From NCBI GenBank assembly GCA_003132825.1, contig PKYX01000008.1, positions 1,685 to 10,924 of the forward strand: a stretch of DNA of 9,240 bases, written 5' to 3'. Both the position numbers and the translations under genes were made by a program. Positions 1 through 8,079 of the stretch are shown piece by piece (position 1 is the first letter of the stretch; each line of letters starts with the position of its first letter). Origin of the DNA: Acidobacteriaceae bacterium (lineage in GTDB: Bacteria > Acidobacteriota > Terriglobia > Terriglobales > Acidobacteriaceae). The notes below the pieces were generated by a model. That model was not told the origin of the DNA. It was given only the letters and a program-made list of their open reading frames with translations, and ran no database searches.

Positions 1-481
1 TGTCAAAGCAGGTGATCACAGCAGCCACCCACCACACAACCGCGCAGGCAAACTGAACCTTCCAGCGAAGAATCAGGGCTGAGGCTCCGTTGGCCATGCC
101 AAGAATGGCCGATATCACGGCCACAAAGAGATGCTGATCGGTGAGTCTTCCACTCAGGCCGAGGGCTAGAAAGAGCAGAAACATCGAAGTTCCCGCGGCC
201 ATCCAGATCGAACCGATTGCCCGGCCCAGGGTGGTCCCCGGATGATTGCCGCCCTTCAACGAAGCCACCGCAATGGTGACAATGACCGCGACCAAGATCG
301 TGACCGGCCAAGCCCACACGCTGTGATTCCAAGCTGACCAGGCGATGGCGAGATAATAAACAACCCCCCACAGAACGAACGTCCATCCCCAGCTCTCTAC
401 GTTCCGGCGTCCCTCGGCGATCATGCTTTCGATGAGGCTCAGCCTGTCCTTCAGTTCCTGCTCAGTGGTGTGGTGCTGCAT
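1..481 (-). CDS. Small multi-pass membrane protein, unknown function (C-terminus beyond window)
   Basis: The frame opens with ATG at 481-479 and stays open for 160 codons to the window edge, so the C-terminus is missing. An AAGGAG ribosome binding site (489-494) sits 7 nt before the ATG and fixes the start. The protein begins MQHHTTEQELKDRLSLIESM, a charged, probably helical cytoplasmic segment (about residues 1-28). Four hydrophobic segments follow at about 33-52, 56-74, 92-109 and 117-137, and a fifth begins near 143 (VQFACAVVWWVAAVITC). Tryptophan is abundant (W31, W33, W38, W48, W51, W56, W58). It lies 79 nt downstream of the DUF1579-like gene on the same strand, so co-transcription is likely. 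I recognise no catalytic motif. The pattern of charged helix plus four or five membrane spans resembles small membrane proteins I associate with acidobacterial genomes, but I cannot name a family. Confidence 0.8.
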   Translation of the reverse strand, partial: MQHHTTEQELKDRLSLIESMIAEGRRNVESWGWTFVLWGVVYYLAIAWSAWNHSVWAWPVTILVAVIVTIAVASLKGGNHPGTTLGRAIGSIWMAAGTSMFLLFLALGLSGRLTDQHLFVAVISAILGMANGASALILRWKVQFACAVVWWVAAVITCFD

Positions 482-560
482 GGCAGTTCTCCTTGCGACG
501 GAGCTCGAATTACCACATATTCCCTGGCTTTGCTCCCGCGACAGCCGGGGGCACGTCGCT

Positions 561-1130
561 TCACGGCCGATGTTGAAGCTGCATGTCCAGGCTGCGATGC
601 GGAGGATAGCTGCCAACGATCACGTCGGTGACTTCGTCCCACTCGCCTTTGCCGGTCAGTTGCATGGTGTTCACAATGTGCGCCGGCCCGGCCGTAAAGC
701 TCCACGAAAAGCCGTTAGCGGGCACCGAGAGCTCGGTGTCGAGGTAGTGGCCCTCATTGTAGGCGCGGAATCGATAGGTATGGGAAGCATCGTCGTAAGC
801 AACCGTGGCCATGGCGCTGAACAGTACTTTGCCGTCGGCGTCGGTGCTTTTGCCCTCGATGAGCAGGACGAGGCCGTCAAGCTTGTATTCGACATCTTCC
901 GTCTGGGTGAGATGAAGCGCTTCGCCCGTTGCCGGAACGATGGTGGCAGAGCCCGACCAGTGCCCACCCAGAAACGCAAGCTTGCGCATGGCCTCGCGCT
1001 GCGCGTCGACGCTGTTCGAAACGGGCTGCTGTGCGGCCAGCGAGAGACTGCACGAAATCATGAACGCCGCTGCGAGCAGGATTGTGGAAAGACAGGGTGG
1101 AAGAGCGAAGGTGGAAATTGCGATTTTCAT
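561..1130 (-). CDS. Exported DUF1579-like (lipocalin/calycin-type) protein
   Basis: The product is 189 residues. ATG 1130-1128 is chosen because AAGGAG (1138-1143) lies 7 nt upstream; the frame stays open further upstream, but that stretch has no such site and would bury the signal peptide. Residues 1-33 are a signal peptide: MKIAIS, then a long hydrophobic core, then SLSLAAQQ with likely cleavage near A32/A33. MISC around C27 is at best a weak lipobox. The mature part reads like DUF1579: LAFLGGHWSGSATI (51-64, the usual 'G-W-G' opening), a DVEYKLDGLVL strand (79-89), DADGKVLFSAMATVAYD (97-113), TYRFRAYNEGHY (118-129), FSWSF (141-145) and GEWDEVTDVIVG (162-173), ending in a DMQLQHR strand. 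DUF1579 proteins are predicted small beta-barrels of unknown ligand. Nothing here shows an enzymatic residue set. Its role in the periplasm or envelope is inferred from the signal peptide. It is the first gene of the probable unit with 1-481, behind the palindrome at 1197. Confidence 0.82.
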   Translation of the reverse strand: MKIAISTFALPPCLSTILLAAAFMISCSLSLAAQQPVSNSVDAQREAMRKLAFLGGHWSGSATIVPATGEALHLTQTEDVEYKLDGLVLLIEGKSTDADGKVLFSAMATVAYDDASHTYRFRAYNEGHYLDTELSVPANGFSWSFTAGPAHIVNTMQLTGKGEWDEVTDVIVGSYPPHRSLDMQLQHRP

Positions 1131-1196
1131 GGGCGGACTCCTTGGCGTAGAAATCAAAATGCGGGGGAAACCTTGCAGGCACCCCGTATTTGCAGA

Positions 1197-1223
1197 GTAC
1201 TCTATATAATAGAGTACAGTCAA
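1197..1223 (-). promoter_or_regulatory. Perfect 9-bp inverted repeat (operator candidate) with abutting -35-like box
   Basis: Arms GTACTCTAT (1197-1205) and ATAGAGTAC (1209-1217) are perfectly complementary around a 3-nt centre (1206-1208). On the minus strand the element is directly preceded by TTGACT (1218-1223), a good -35 match. The core is TATTATATA in otherwise GC-rich DNA. It lies 66 nt upstream of the DUF1579-like ATG, where the promoter of that unit should be. A -10 could be TAGAGT (1199-1204) with TTGTTG (1221-1226) at 16 nt, or TACTCT (1194-1199) with TTGACT at 18 nt; I cannot decide between them. The symmetry and size suit a dimeric winged-helix repressor (PadR, BlaI or GntR type). 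The identity of the regulator is inference only. Confidence 0.6.
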
Positions 1224-1397
1224 CAACGTAGTCGCCGCCGACCGGACGAGGGATACTCGCCGGGCGCGAATCGCCACGCCGCAGTGGTCTATGAAGCACG
1301 CTCCAATTCAAGATCCAAATCGCTCGGGTGGGCGAGCCGCCCCGTGCCGGAGGGCCATGTAAAATGAGGCGTCGCGGTGCAACGGGAGGGATCAGTC

Positions 1398-2012
1398 ATG
1401 GCCTCCGGAAAACGTCGGACGGCTATCATCTTCATCCCGGTGCTGGTTGGGTTGCTCTCGATTGCAGTTGTCGTCCTCACCTTATCCCGCACGCGCTACC
1501 TGCTCCCCTCGCCCGAAACCAAGAGCGCTTTCTTCAAAAGCTACGCCCCCGACGGGGCGGTGGATCCATTCCGGTGCAACGGTTCCCATTCCAAGGCATC
1601 CAGCCAGGCGGGCTCTAAGGCCGGACATGAATTTGTCACCGAGCGGAAGGAGTTCGAACCAGAATTGGTGATCAAGGCCAAGAACTGGATGCCGCTCATG
1701 AACAGGTTGGCCCACGATGTGGCATCGCAACTGACCACCCAAGGGAGCACCATTCTCGATCAAACGGGCGATGCCCGGGATGGCTTCCGGTTTGACTACA
1801 CGGTGGGCAATACATTCGGCACTGTGACCATTCGGCCGATGGAGATCATCGACCCTTGGTCGGTGACGGGGGAAACGGGGATTTTACCGGACGAGCAGGC
1901 AGTTCGGATGCACATCTCGATTCATGAACAGTGGTTCCAGACGAAACCGGGCGTGATTACCCTCGAGGTTACCGAGCACGCCGAACCAGCCCCGCTGCAT
2001 GACCCTCGCTAG
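1398..2012 (+). CDS. Unrecognised single-pass membrane-anchored protein
   Basis: The product is 204 residues. ATG 1398 is preferred over the in-frame GTG at 1377 because GGGAGGG (1384-1390) lies exactly 7 nt upstream of the ATG. Residues 1-8 (MASGKRRT) are basic. Residues 9-29 form one strong hydrophobic segment (IIFIPVLVGLLSIAVVVLTLS) with no good cleavage site, so an anchor with the rest outside the cytoplasm is likely. The soluble part has a single cysteine (C60, in DPFRCNGSHSK), a helical stretch near 85-112, and an alternating beta-like region at 127-195 (FRFDYTVGNTFGTVTIRP and VRMHISIHEQWF). I recognise no family. Codon use and base composition look like its neighbours, so there is no sign of recent transfer. 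It stands alone on the plus strand, divergent from the DUF1579-like unit. Its upstream region has a TAAAAT (1360-1365) but no matching -35. Confidence 0.72.
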   Translation: MASGKRRTAIIFIPVLVGLLSIAVVVLTLSRTRYLLPSPETKSAFFKSYAPDGAVDPFRCNGSHSKASSQAGSKAGHEFVTERKEFEPELVIKAKNWMPLMNRLAHDVASQLTTQGSTILDQTGDARDGFRFDYTVGNTFGTVTIRPMEIIDPWSVTGETGILPDEQAVRMHISIHEQWFQTKPGVITLEVTEHAEPAPLHDPR

Positions 2013-2059
2013 ATCTTCCTCATGCCAGCGATATCGACCAGCTCATCTGCTGCTCGCGG

Positions 2060-2078
2060 CCCTGGGCTCGGCTCAGGG
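2060..2078 (+). terminator. Hairpin between convergent genes, no T tract
   Basis: Arms CCCTGGGC (2060-2067) and GCTCAGGG (2071-2078) pair over 8 bp, with one G-U on the plus-strand transcript and a TCG loop. It lies 47 nt after the stop of 1398-2012 and just beyond the end of the opposite gene. There is no following run of T, so this is not a canonical intrinsic terminator. It could be a 3'-end stabiliser or chance structure in GC-rich DNA. Confidence 0.3.
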
Positions 2079-2100
2079 GTGGTCGTCGGTGCCGCCGGCG

Positions 2101-3582
2101 CTACGGCAGCCCGCGGGGAACCAGGGTAAATCGCTCGATTCCGATCTTGGCGCCGACATCGGAACGGTTCGGGCTCAGCTGAAATACGACCGATACTTCG
2201 TCAAATTGCCGCAGTTTCAGATGGGGAGGAATGTTGAAGCTCAGAACCTCGCTTACAGCCGGCCGTTCCCCAACTAGCGTCCAGGGTCGGGTCGAGGCGA
2301 CCACGGCCGTCCCCAACGATTGGAATGGCGCGCCCGGCAGAGTAGTGTTGCGCAGGATGAGTTCGAGCGAGACGGTTCCGGGGTAGCGGTCGGTATTTTG
2401 GATCGCGACTTGGATGGCGCTGCAGCAAGCAAGGTCGACGAGCGTGGCCAGGTTCTGGCGCGCCTCGAGCCGCAGCGGCCGCCCGTCGGTCGAACGGATG
2501 TTGAACCTCTCGGGACTGCCGCGGGCGATGTGAGATTGGGGTGACGGACGCGAATCGGGCGCCTGGAAAACCCAATACACCCCATTGAATGGAATGCTCA
2601 GAATGGGAGCTCGTGCGCCGAAGGCAAATGGAGTGGGGACCGGAGCTACCAGCTTGACCGTCTGCTGATAGTCGGGCCACAGAACGATGCTCGAGTAGGA
2701 TCCGCCCAGATCTCCAGCCATGTTCCCGAGCAACCGGGGAACGGATTTCCCGGCAGCGCGCATTTCTCGGTGCTGGGATGCGCCGGCGGAAGAAAACTGA
2801 CGGAACGCATGGTTCGCCCATCCGAATCCCCCTCCCAACCCAGCTCTTAGAAATGGCAGCAGGCCGATGATCGTAAAGACCAGCGCCAGCCCCAGCACTA
2901 GAAGCGGGTACCATCGGCCGTCCGCTCTCCTCGCCATGGGAGATTCCTCGGGTGAGGCCTTGCGAGCGAAGGACCGGGCGAACACCGCCGCGCTCGCGCC
3001 TGACAAGCCTGCCGCAATCGCGGCATGACTTGTCATCTGCGCCAGCCCGGCCGCCTCGGCCGATCCCACCACCCAGAGCGCCGGCAGCAGATCACGCAGT
3101 AGGGGCCGAGCGTGCAGCTCGACAAACACCTGATCCGCCAACAGAGAATCGTTTTGTAGCACCGCTTCACCAGAAGCCCCGTCGTATTCCCAAAACCAGA
3201 GCGTCGTCGCCGCGGCCAGCCCTGCGGCCACCGCCATGCCGAGAACGGATCGCTCCTGGAGAAAAAGGCTCAGCGGAGCAAATCCGGCTGCAATGCAGGA
3301 AATGTTGAGCACGCCTCGGGTTCGGCTGAGCGGGGATTGAGAGGAAATGATCGAGCACAGGAGCCGGGCCGCCGCCGCACCGGACAGGCAAGCAGCCAGC
3401 ACGCAGACCGCGGCCGATAGGACCACATCGCCCCAGGACAACGAACCCGGCGGCGGAGCGCTCGAAACCAGACTGGAGACCGCAGCCGCCGTGAGCAAGC
3501 CGCCGAGCCAAGGCACCTGTTCCGCGAAGGAATCTGCCCCGAGGACATCCCGGAGGGGAGACGCGGGCGAATCCGGCCACAT
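2101..3582 (-). CDS. Conserved-looking hypothetical membrane protein with beta-rich C-terminal domain
   Basis: The product is 493 residues. The start ATG (3582-3580) has an in-frame TAA only 6 nt upstream, so the frame cannot begin earlier. No good Shine-Dalgarno is visible. The N-terminal half is membrane-embedded, with hydrophobic segments at about 25-42, 52-78, 92-108, 112-131, 164-203 (possibly two) and 225-246. A linker rich in Gly and Arg follows (247-290). The C-terminal half (about 295-493) is soluble and strand-rich, with the stretches LWPDYQQTVKLVAP (301-314), ILSIPFNGVYWVFQAP (327-342), PLRLEARQNLATLVDLACCS (369-388), NTDRYPGTVSLELILRNT (396-413), then SEVLSFNIPP, FDEVSVVFQL and KIGIERFTLVPRG. 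The repeated strand pattern suggests a beta-sandwich, but no ligand or catalytic motif is recognisable. A CysCys pair sits at 386-387. It is last in the phosphatase-kinase cluster, 76 nt after the kinase stop. A role as kinase partner or substrate is inference from position only. Confidence 0.75.
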   Translation of the reverse strand: MWPDSPASPLRDVLGADSFAEQVPWLGGLLTAAAVSSLVSSAPPPGSLSWGDVVLSAAVCVLAACLSGAAAARLLCSIISSQSPLSRTRGVLNISCIAAGFAPLSLFLQERSVLGMAVAAGLAAATTLWFWEYDGASGEAVLQNDSLLADQVFVELHARPLLRDLLPALWVVGSAEAAGLAQMTSHAAIAAGLSGASAAVFARSFARKASPEESPMARRADGRWYPLLVLGLALVFTIIGLLPFLRAGLGGGFGWANHAFRQFSSAGASQHREMRAAGKSVPRLLGNMAGDLGGSYSSIVLWPDYQQTVKLVAPVPTPFAFGARAPILSIPFNGVYWVFQAPDSRPSPQSHIARGSPERFNIRSTDGRPLRLEARQNLATLVDLACCSAIQVAIQNTDRYPGTVSLELILRNTTLPGAPFQSLGTAVVASTRPWTLVGERPAVSEVLSFNIPPHLKLRQFDEVSVVFQLSPNRSDVGAKIGIERFTLVPRGLP

Positions 3583-3633
3583 AGAGGCTTAGACACTGGA
3601 CGGGAGAGAACAGTTCCCGGGGAGGGATAGGCA

Positions 3634-3651
3634 GCCGGCCAAAAGGCCGGC
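3634..3651 (-). repeat. Perfect GC-rich hairpin just after the kinase stop
   Basis: GCCGGCC (3634-3640) and GGCCGGC (3645-3651) are perfect 7-bp arms around AAAA (TTTT on the transcript). It lies 7 nt past the kinase TGA and 51 nt before the next start codon. The trailing sequence is not T-rich, so full intrinsic termination is doubtful. Partial termination, protection of the kinase mRNA 3' end, or a copy of a dispersed palindromic repeat are all possible. Its neighbouring bases (GTAAC before the stem on the minus strand) fit the look of intergenic repeat units, but only one copy is present here. Confidence 0.45.
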
Positions 3652-3658
3652 GTTACAA

Positions 3659-4624
3659 TCAGTGGCGCGCCACCCACAGCAGCAAGCCGAAAATGACAAT
3701 TGGGATCAGGAACAGCATCAAGTAGAAGAGAAGTCTTCTGGTCCAGGGTTCGCGGCGCACTCTCCAGTCGCGCAGCTCGGGCCGCTCGGCGACGCCCACT
3801 TGGTCCAGATGCTGCAAGTCCCAGATCATCTCGTGGGCGTTGGCGTAGCGCTTGCTGGGATCACGTTCCATGGCGCGATAGATGACTTCCTGCAGCTGGG
3901 GAGAAATCGTGGGATCGATTTCGCGGGGCGGGACGGGATTATTCAGCAGGCGGTCGTTCATGATGACGAAGGGATTGGCGCCGGTAAACGGCACTTTCCC
4001 GGTCAGCATTTCGTAGAGCATGACGCCGAGCGCATAGATGTCGCTACGGGCGTCGCCACGTTTGCCTTTGACCTGCTCGGGGGAAATGTAGTCGGGCGTG
4101 CCCATGGTCTGGGTAAACTTGGCGAACGTCAGCCGGCGCGAACCGAGATTCGAGGCGATGCCGAAGTCGATGAGCTTGATATTGTCCTGGGCGTCGATCA
4201 TGATGTTTTCCGGCTTCAGATCGCGGTGCACCACGCCATTTTTGTGGATGTAGTCGAGAGCTTCGGCGACGGCGACGGAGATCTTAACCGCGCGCTCGGG
4301 TGAAAGCTTTTTCTGCTCGTTCAGGAGCTGCCGCAGCAGGCGGCCTTCCACCCACTCCATCACCATGTAGAGCTGGCTGCGATCCCCGTCGGAGAACACC
4401 TTCATCACGTGGGGATGATCGAGCTTTTGTCCAATCTGCAACTCGCGCTGAAAACGATCGTAGAGCACCGGATCGCCTTCCATCTCCGGATGCGGGACTT
4501 TGATGGCGACCGAGAGTCCGGTGCGCAGGTCGGTGCCGCGAAAGATGGAAGCCATGCCACTGCGGGCGGCCACGCCTTCAATGCGGTAGTGATCGAGTTG
4601 ATCGCCGGTATGCAGTGAGGTCAT
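3659..4624 (-). CDS. Membrane-anchored Hanks-type serine/threonine protein kinase
   Basis: The product is 321 residues. The kinase phosphorylates Ser/Thr residues of proteins with ATP. The start ATG (4624-4622) has an in-frame TGA upstream at 4642-4640, so no earlier start exists. Motifs in order: VAIK with the ATP lysine K42; the helix-C glutamate E61 in RFQRELQIGQKL; the catalytic loop HRDLKPEN (133-140; D135, K137, N140); DFG (153-155); the activation segment with MGTPDYISPEQ (174-184; SPE replaces APE); D195 in RSDIYALG; and R259. A single hydrophobic anchor spans about 298-318 and leaves a tail of only about 3 residues, so there is no extracytoplasmic sensor domain. The oddity is the glycine loop: the three GxGxxG glycines align with A20, S22 and A25, and only G23 of the SGMASIF segment remains. 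All other catalytic residues are present, so I expect activity. It follows the PP2C phosphatase on the same strand after 275 nt. SD-like GAAGG (4637-4641) is 12 nt from the ATG and lies inside an inverted repeat. Confidence 0.93.
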   Translation of the reverse strand: MTSLHTGDQLDHYRIEGVAARSGMASIFRGTDLRTGLSVAIKVPHPEMEGDPVLYDRFQRELQIGQKLDHPHVMKVFSDGDRSQLYMVMEWVEGRLLRQLLNEQKKLSPERAVKISVAVAEALDYIHKNGVVHRDLKPENIMIDAQDNIKLIDFGIASNLGSRRLTFAKFTQTMGTPDYISPEQVKGKRGDARSDIYALGVMLYEMLTGKVPFTGANPFVIMNDRLLNNPVPPREIDPTISPQLQEVIYRAMERDPSKRYANAHEMIWDLQHLDQVGVAERPELRDWRVRREPWTRRLLFYLMLFLIPIVIFGLLLWVARH

Positions 4625-4634
4625 GGTGAGCGCA

Positions 4635-4665
4635 GGCCTTCATGGGCAAACGGCAAACGAAGGCC
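4635..4665 (-). promoter_or_regulatory. Inverted repeat enclosing a tandem heptamer in the kinase leader
   Basis: Perfect 7-bp arms GGCCTTC (4635-4641) and GAAGGCC (4659-4665) flank two back-to-back exact copies of GGCAAAC (4645-4651, 4652-4658). On the transcript the arm nearer the kinase start contains GAAGG, the only SD-like sequence before the ATG at 4624. Pairing of the arms would therefore hide it. Translational control is inference; the arms are short and the loop is 17 nt. The rest of the 275-bp gap between phosphatase and kinase (4666-4899) shows no convincing gene, terminator or promoter to me. Confidence 0.35.
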
Positions 4666-4899
4666 GCGGCAAAACGCAGGGGTCCGATCCCCGCGGGCAC
4701 GACGCATTTCCATGATGCCAGAATATCCGGCCGTAAGACGTAAAGAATCCATAAAAACTTGCTCCGCGGTTAATGTTCTTGGGTCGAAGTCGGGTCATTT
4801 CGGGGCGACGACAAGAGCCGGCAGAAAGTCGATTCCGGTCGCGAAGGGCCTGCTGGTCGAAGCGTTCTGAGGCCAGCGCTCGAGCCTCTTTCGACTCTC

Positions 4900-5760
4900 T
4901 CAGCGCAGCCGGTAAGGGCGGCCGCGGTACATCCCGACCCGCTCGACACTGCGAATACGAACGAGTTGCACGCTGATGTTGTCGGTACCGTCCTGGTGAT
5001 TGGCCACTGCCACCAGGCGGTGAGCCGCCGCATTCAGGTCCGCCTGATGGCTGACGATGGCGGCAATCTCGGAGGGCGACACCGCGCCGTGGAGCCCGTC
5101 TGAGCACAGCACCAGCACGTCGTCGCCGAGGATCTGGTACTCATTCGTTTCAACGTTGACGAACATCTCGGCGCCGAGCGAGCGGCTGAGCAGGTGACGA
5201 TGGGGGGAATCGGCGGCCTCTCTCGCGGAAAGCAGTCCCAGCCGCATCTGCTCGCCCACCAAGGTGTGATCGCGGGTCAGCACTAGGGCTTCGCCGCGGC
5301 GCACCAGGTAGCAGCGCGAGTCTCCGACGTGCGCGACCAGGGCGCGATCGTAGCGTAGGGCGCAACTCACCAAGGTCGTGGCCATGGGGATACCGCCGGA
5401 GGAACCGGCCATTCCGGCCTCCATGACGCGCGTATTGGCGGTCTGTACCAGGCGGGATAACAGGGGCGAGTGGGACTCGCCCGGCGGGGCTCCGTGAAAG
5501 CCGGCGAGCATGCTCTCGACCGCTGTGCGGGAAGCCACTTCGCCTTTGTCGTGCCCGCCGACTCCGTCCGCCAGCACAAACAGGCAGCCGCGGGAACGCA
5601 TCTCGCCGGGAGTCGTGGGACAGACGTAGCCGAGGTAGTCCTCGTTGTGATCACGCACTCGCCCGGGGTCGGAGAGCTGCGCGAATTCGACATCAAGCAT
5701 AGGGTATTGTAGCGAGCCGAGACCGGCGATGTCCTCGCGGAGCGAGTGCGGGTGGAGCAT
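4900..5760 (-). CDS. PP2C-family (PPM) serine/threonine protein phosphatase
   Basis: The product is 286 residues. Start ATG 5760-5758 is chosen because AAGGAGG (5768-5774) lies 7 nt upstream. A longer frame from 5823 exists but has no comparable site. The enzyme removes phosphate from Ser/Thr of proteins using a two-metal (Mn/Mg) centre. Motifs on this numbering: RDHNEDYLG (36-44, with R36, E40 and D41), VLADGVGGHDKGE (62-74, metal ligands D65 and G66), ATT (127-129), VGDSRCYL (145-152), TRDHTLV (162-168), LLSRSLG (190-196), LCSDGLHGAV (218-227, metal ligand D221) and DGTDNISV (257-264, metal ligand D260). The full set is intact, so the enzyme should be active. There is no signal peptide or membrane segment, so it is cytoplasmic. 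About 20 residues precede the domain; length is slightly above the 230-260 of stand-alone Stp-type enzymes. It sits upstream of the kinase on the same strand, as in common kinase/phosphatase pairs. Confidence 0.93.
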   Translation of the reverse strand: MLHPHSLREDIAGLGSLQYPMLDVEFAQLSDPGRVRDHNEDYLGYVCPTTPGEMRSRGCLFVLADGVGGHDKGEVASRTAVESMLAGFHGAPPGESHSPLLSRLVQTANTRVMEAGMAGSSGGIPMATTLVSCALRYDRALVAHVGDSRCYLVRRGEALVLTRDHTLVGEQMRLGLLSAREAADSPHRHLLSRSLGAEMFVNVETNEYQILGDDVLVLCSDGLHGAVSPSEIAAIVSHQADLNAAAHRLVAVANHQDGTDNISVQLVRIRSVERVGMYRGRPYRLR

Positions 5761-5767
5761 CGAATCC

Positions 5768-5774
5768 CCTCCTT
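5768..5774 (-). promoter_or_regulatory. Ribosome binding site deciding the PP2C start
   Basis: The minus strand reads AAGGAGG here (CCTCCTT on plus) with a 7-nt spacer to the ATG at 5760. This near-perfect anti-SD match argues for the 286-residue protein over the 307-residue frame starting at 5823, whose upstream GAGAGG is much closer than usual to its ATG. Confidence 0.85.
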
Positions 5775-5847
5775 CCCTCGGAGCAACTGCACCCGGCAGG
5801 GGTTCAGGGCCGTTCAATCTCATGGCCTCTCGCCCCGCCCAGGGAAA

Positions 5848-6141
5848 TCAATTCACCGGCTGGTGCCGGCGCCTGCTGGCACCGACTAAGCGGATGGCAG
5901 CGTGAAGGCCCCAGAAGCCTCCGCTTCCGAGCGCCATGAGCGGTTCGAGCCGAGTGCCGTAGCCGAGCATCGGACCGAGAAGCATGGTCGGGACCACATA
6001 CCCAGGGTAATCATGGTGGGTCGAATTCCCTTCCCACATCCTCAGGGCAAGCGGAAGGGCTGCGCGACGCGGATCGGGTCCAAGGCACGGGCGCGAAACG
6101 GCCAGGGAAACATCGGCGGGAACCAATGGTTGACGGATCAC
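5848..6141 (-). pseudogene. Truncated C-terminal remnant of a second APC-type permease
   Basis: This is a 97-codon frame starting at GTG 6141-6139 and ending at TGA 5850-5848. Residues GPMLGYGTRLEPLMALG align with GPFMGFGTKMEPLLALG, the region just before and into the last helix of the neighbouring 604-residue permease (residues 554-570). By hand that is 11 identities in 17, and every difference is conservative. A conserved W and I follow at the same spacing. The start (IRQPLVP) loosely matches VRHLAIP (531-537), but the middle (about residues 15-50) does not match, so that part is scrambled or frameshifted. A complete permease is about 600 residues, so this cannot transport by itself. Curiously AGGAGG (6147-6152) precedes the GTG by 5 nt, so translation of a short protein is not excluded. 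It sits 15 nt past the permease terminator. I infer a decayed tandem duplicate or the leftover end of a deleted paralogue. Confidence 0.6.
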
Positions 6142-6156
6142 GGTGACCTCCTCATG

Positions 6157-6191
6157 AAAAACGCCGGGCGAGCCTTGCGGGGCCCGCCCGG
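6157..6191 (-). terminator. Intrinsic (rho-independent) terminator of the APC permease gene
   Basis: On the minus strand CCGGGCGGGCC (6191-6181) pairs with GGCTCGCCCGG (6174-6164) over 11 bp, with one G-U, around a 6-nt loop. CG and then TTTTT (6161-6157) follow. The stem begins 31 nt past the permease stop codon. This is a strong canonical terminator and separates the permease transcript from the remnant and the phosphatase cluster. Confidence 0.85.
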
Positions 6192-6222
6192 ACTTTAAGG
6201 GACAACGATCCTCCCCGAAAAC

Positions 6223-8037
<1,815 letters not shown>

Positions 8038-8079
8038 TAGGTACTCTCCTCTTGGAAAGTAAGAACCTGAGGGCCGGAC

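Noticed and set aside
3..386. 127-codon minus-strand open frame
   Set aside because: It is a shifted reading of the real membrane-protein gene (1-481). The real frame has AAGGAG plus ATG and clear membrane segments, and this one has neither.
423..1367. 314-codon plus-strand open frame
   Set aside because: It runs antisense across the DUF1579-like gene and the start of the membrane-protein gene. Both of those have perfect RBSs and clear protein signatures, while this frame shows no family resemblance and is Arg/Gly-rich as expected of a GC-rich shadow.
1377..1397. GTG start at 1377 for the 204-residue protein
   Set aside because: The GGGAGGG SD would lie inside the coding sequence, and it is ideally spaced for ATG 1398.
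3662..4303. 213-codon plus-strand open frame
   Set aside because: It is antisense to the kinase catalytic domain, which has all its motifs on the minus strand.
4640..5107. 155-codon minus frame spanning the phosphatase-kinase gap
   Set aside because: It overlaps the PP2C C-terminus out of frame, is Arg-rich, and has no RBS or recognisable domain.
5761..5823. N-terminal extension of the phosphatase to 5823
   Set aside because: The internal ATG at 5760 has AAGGAGG at 7 nt, and the upstream ATG lacks a comparable site.
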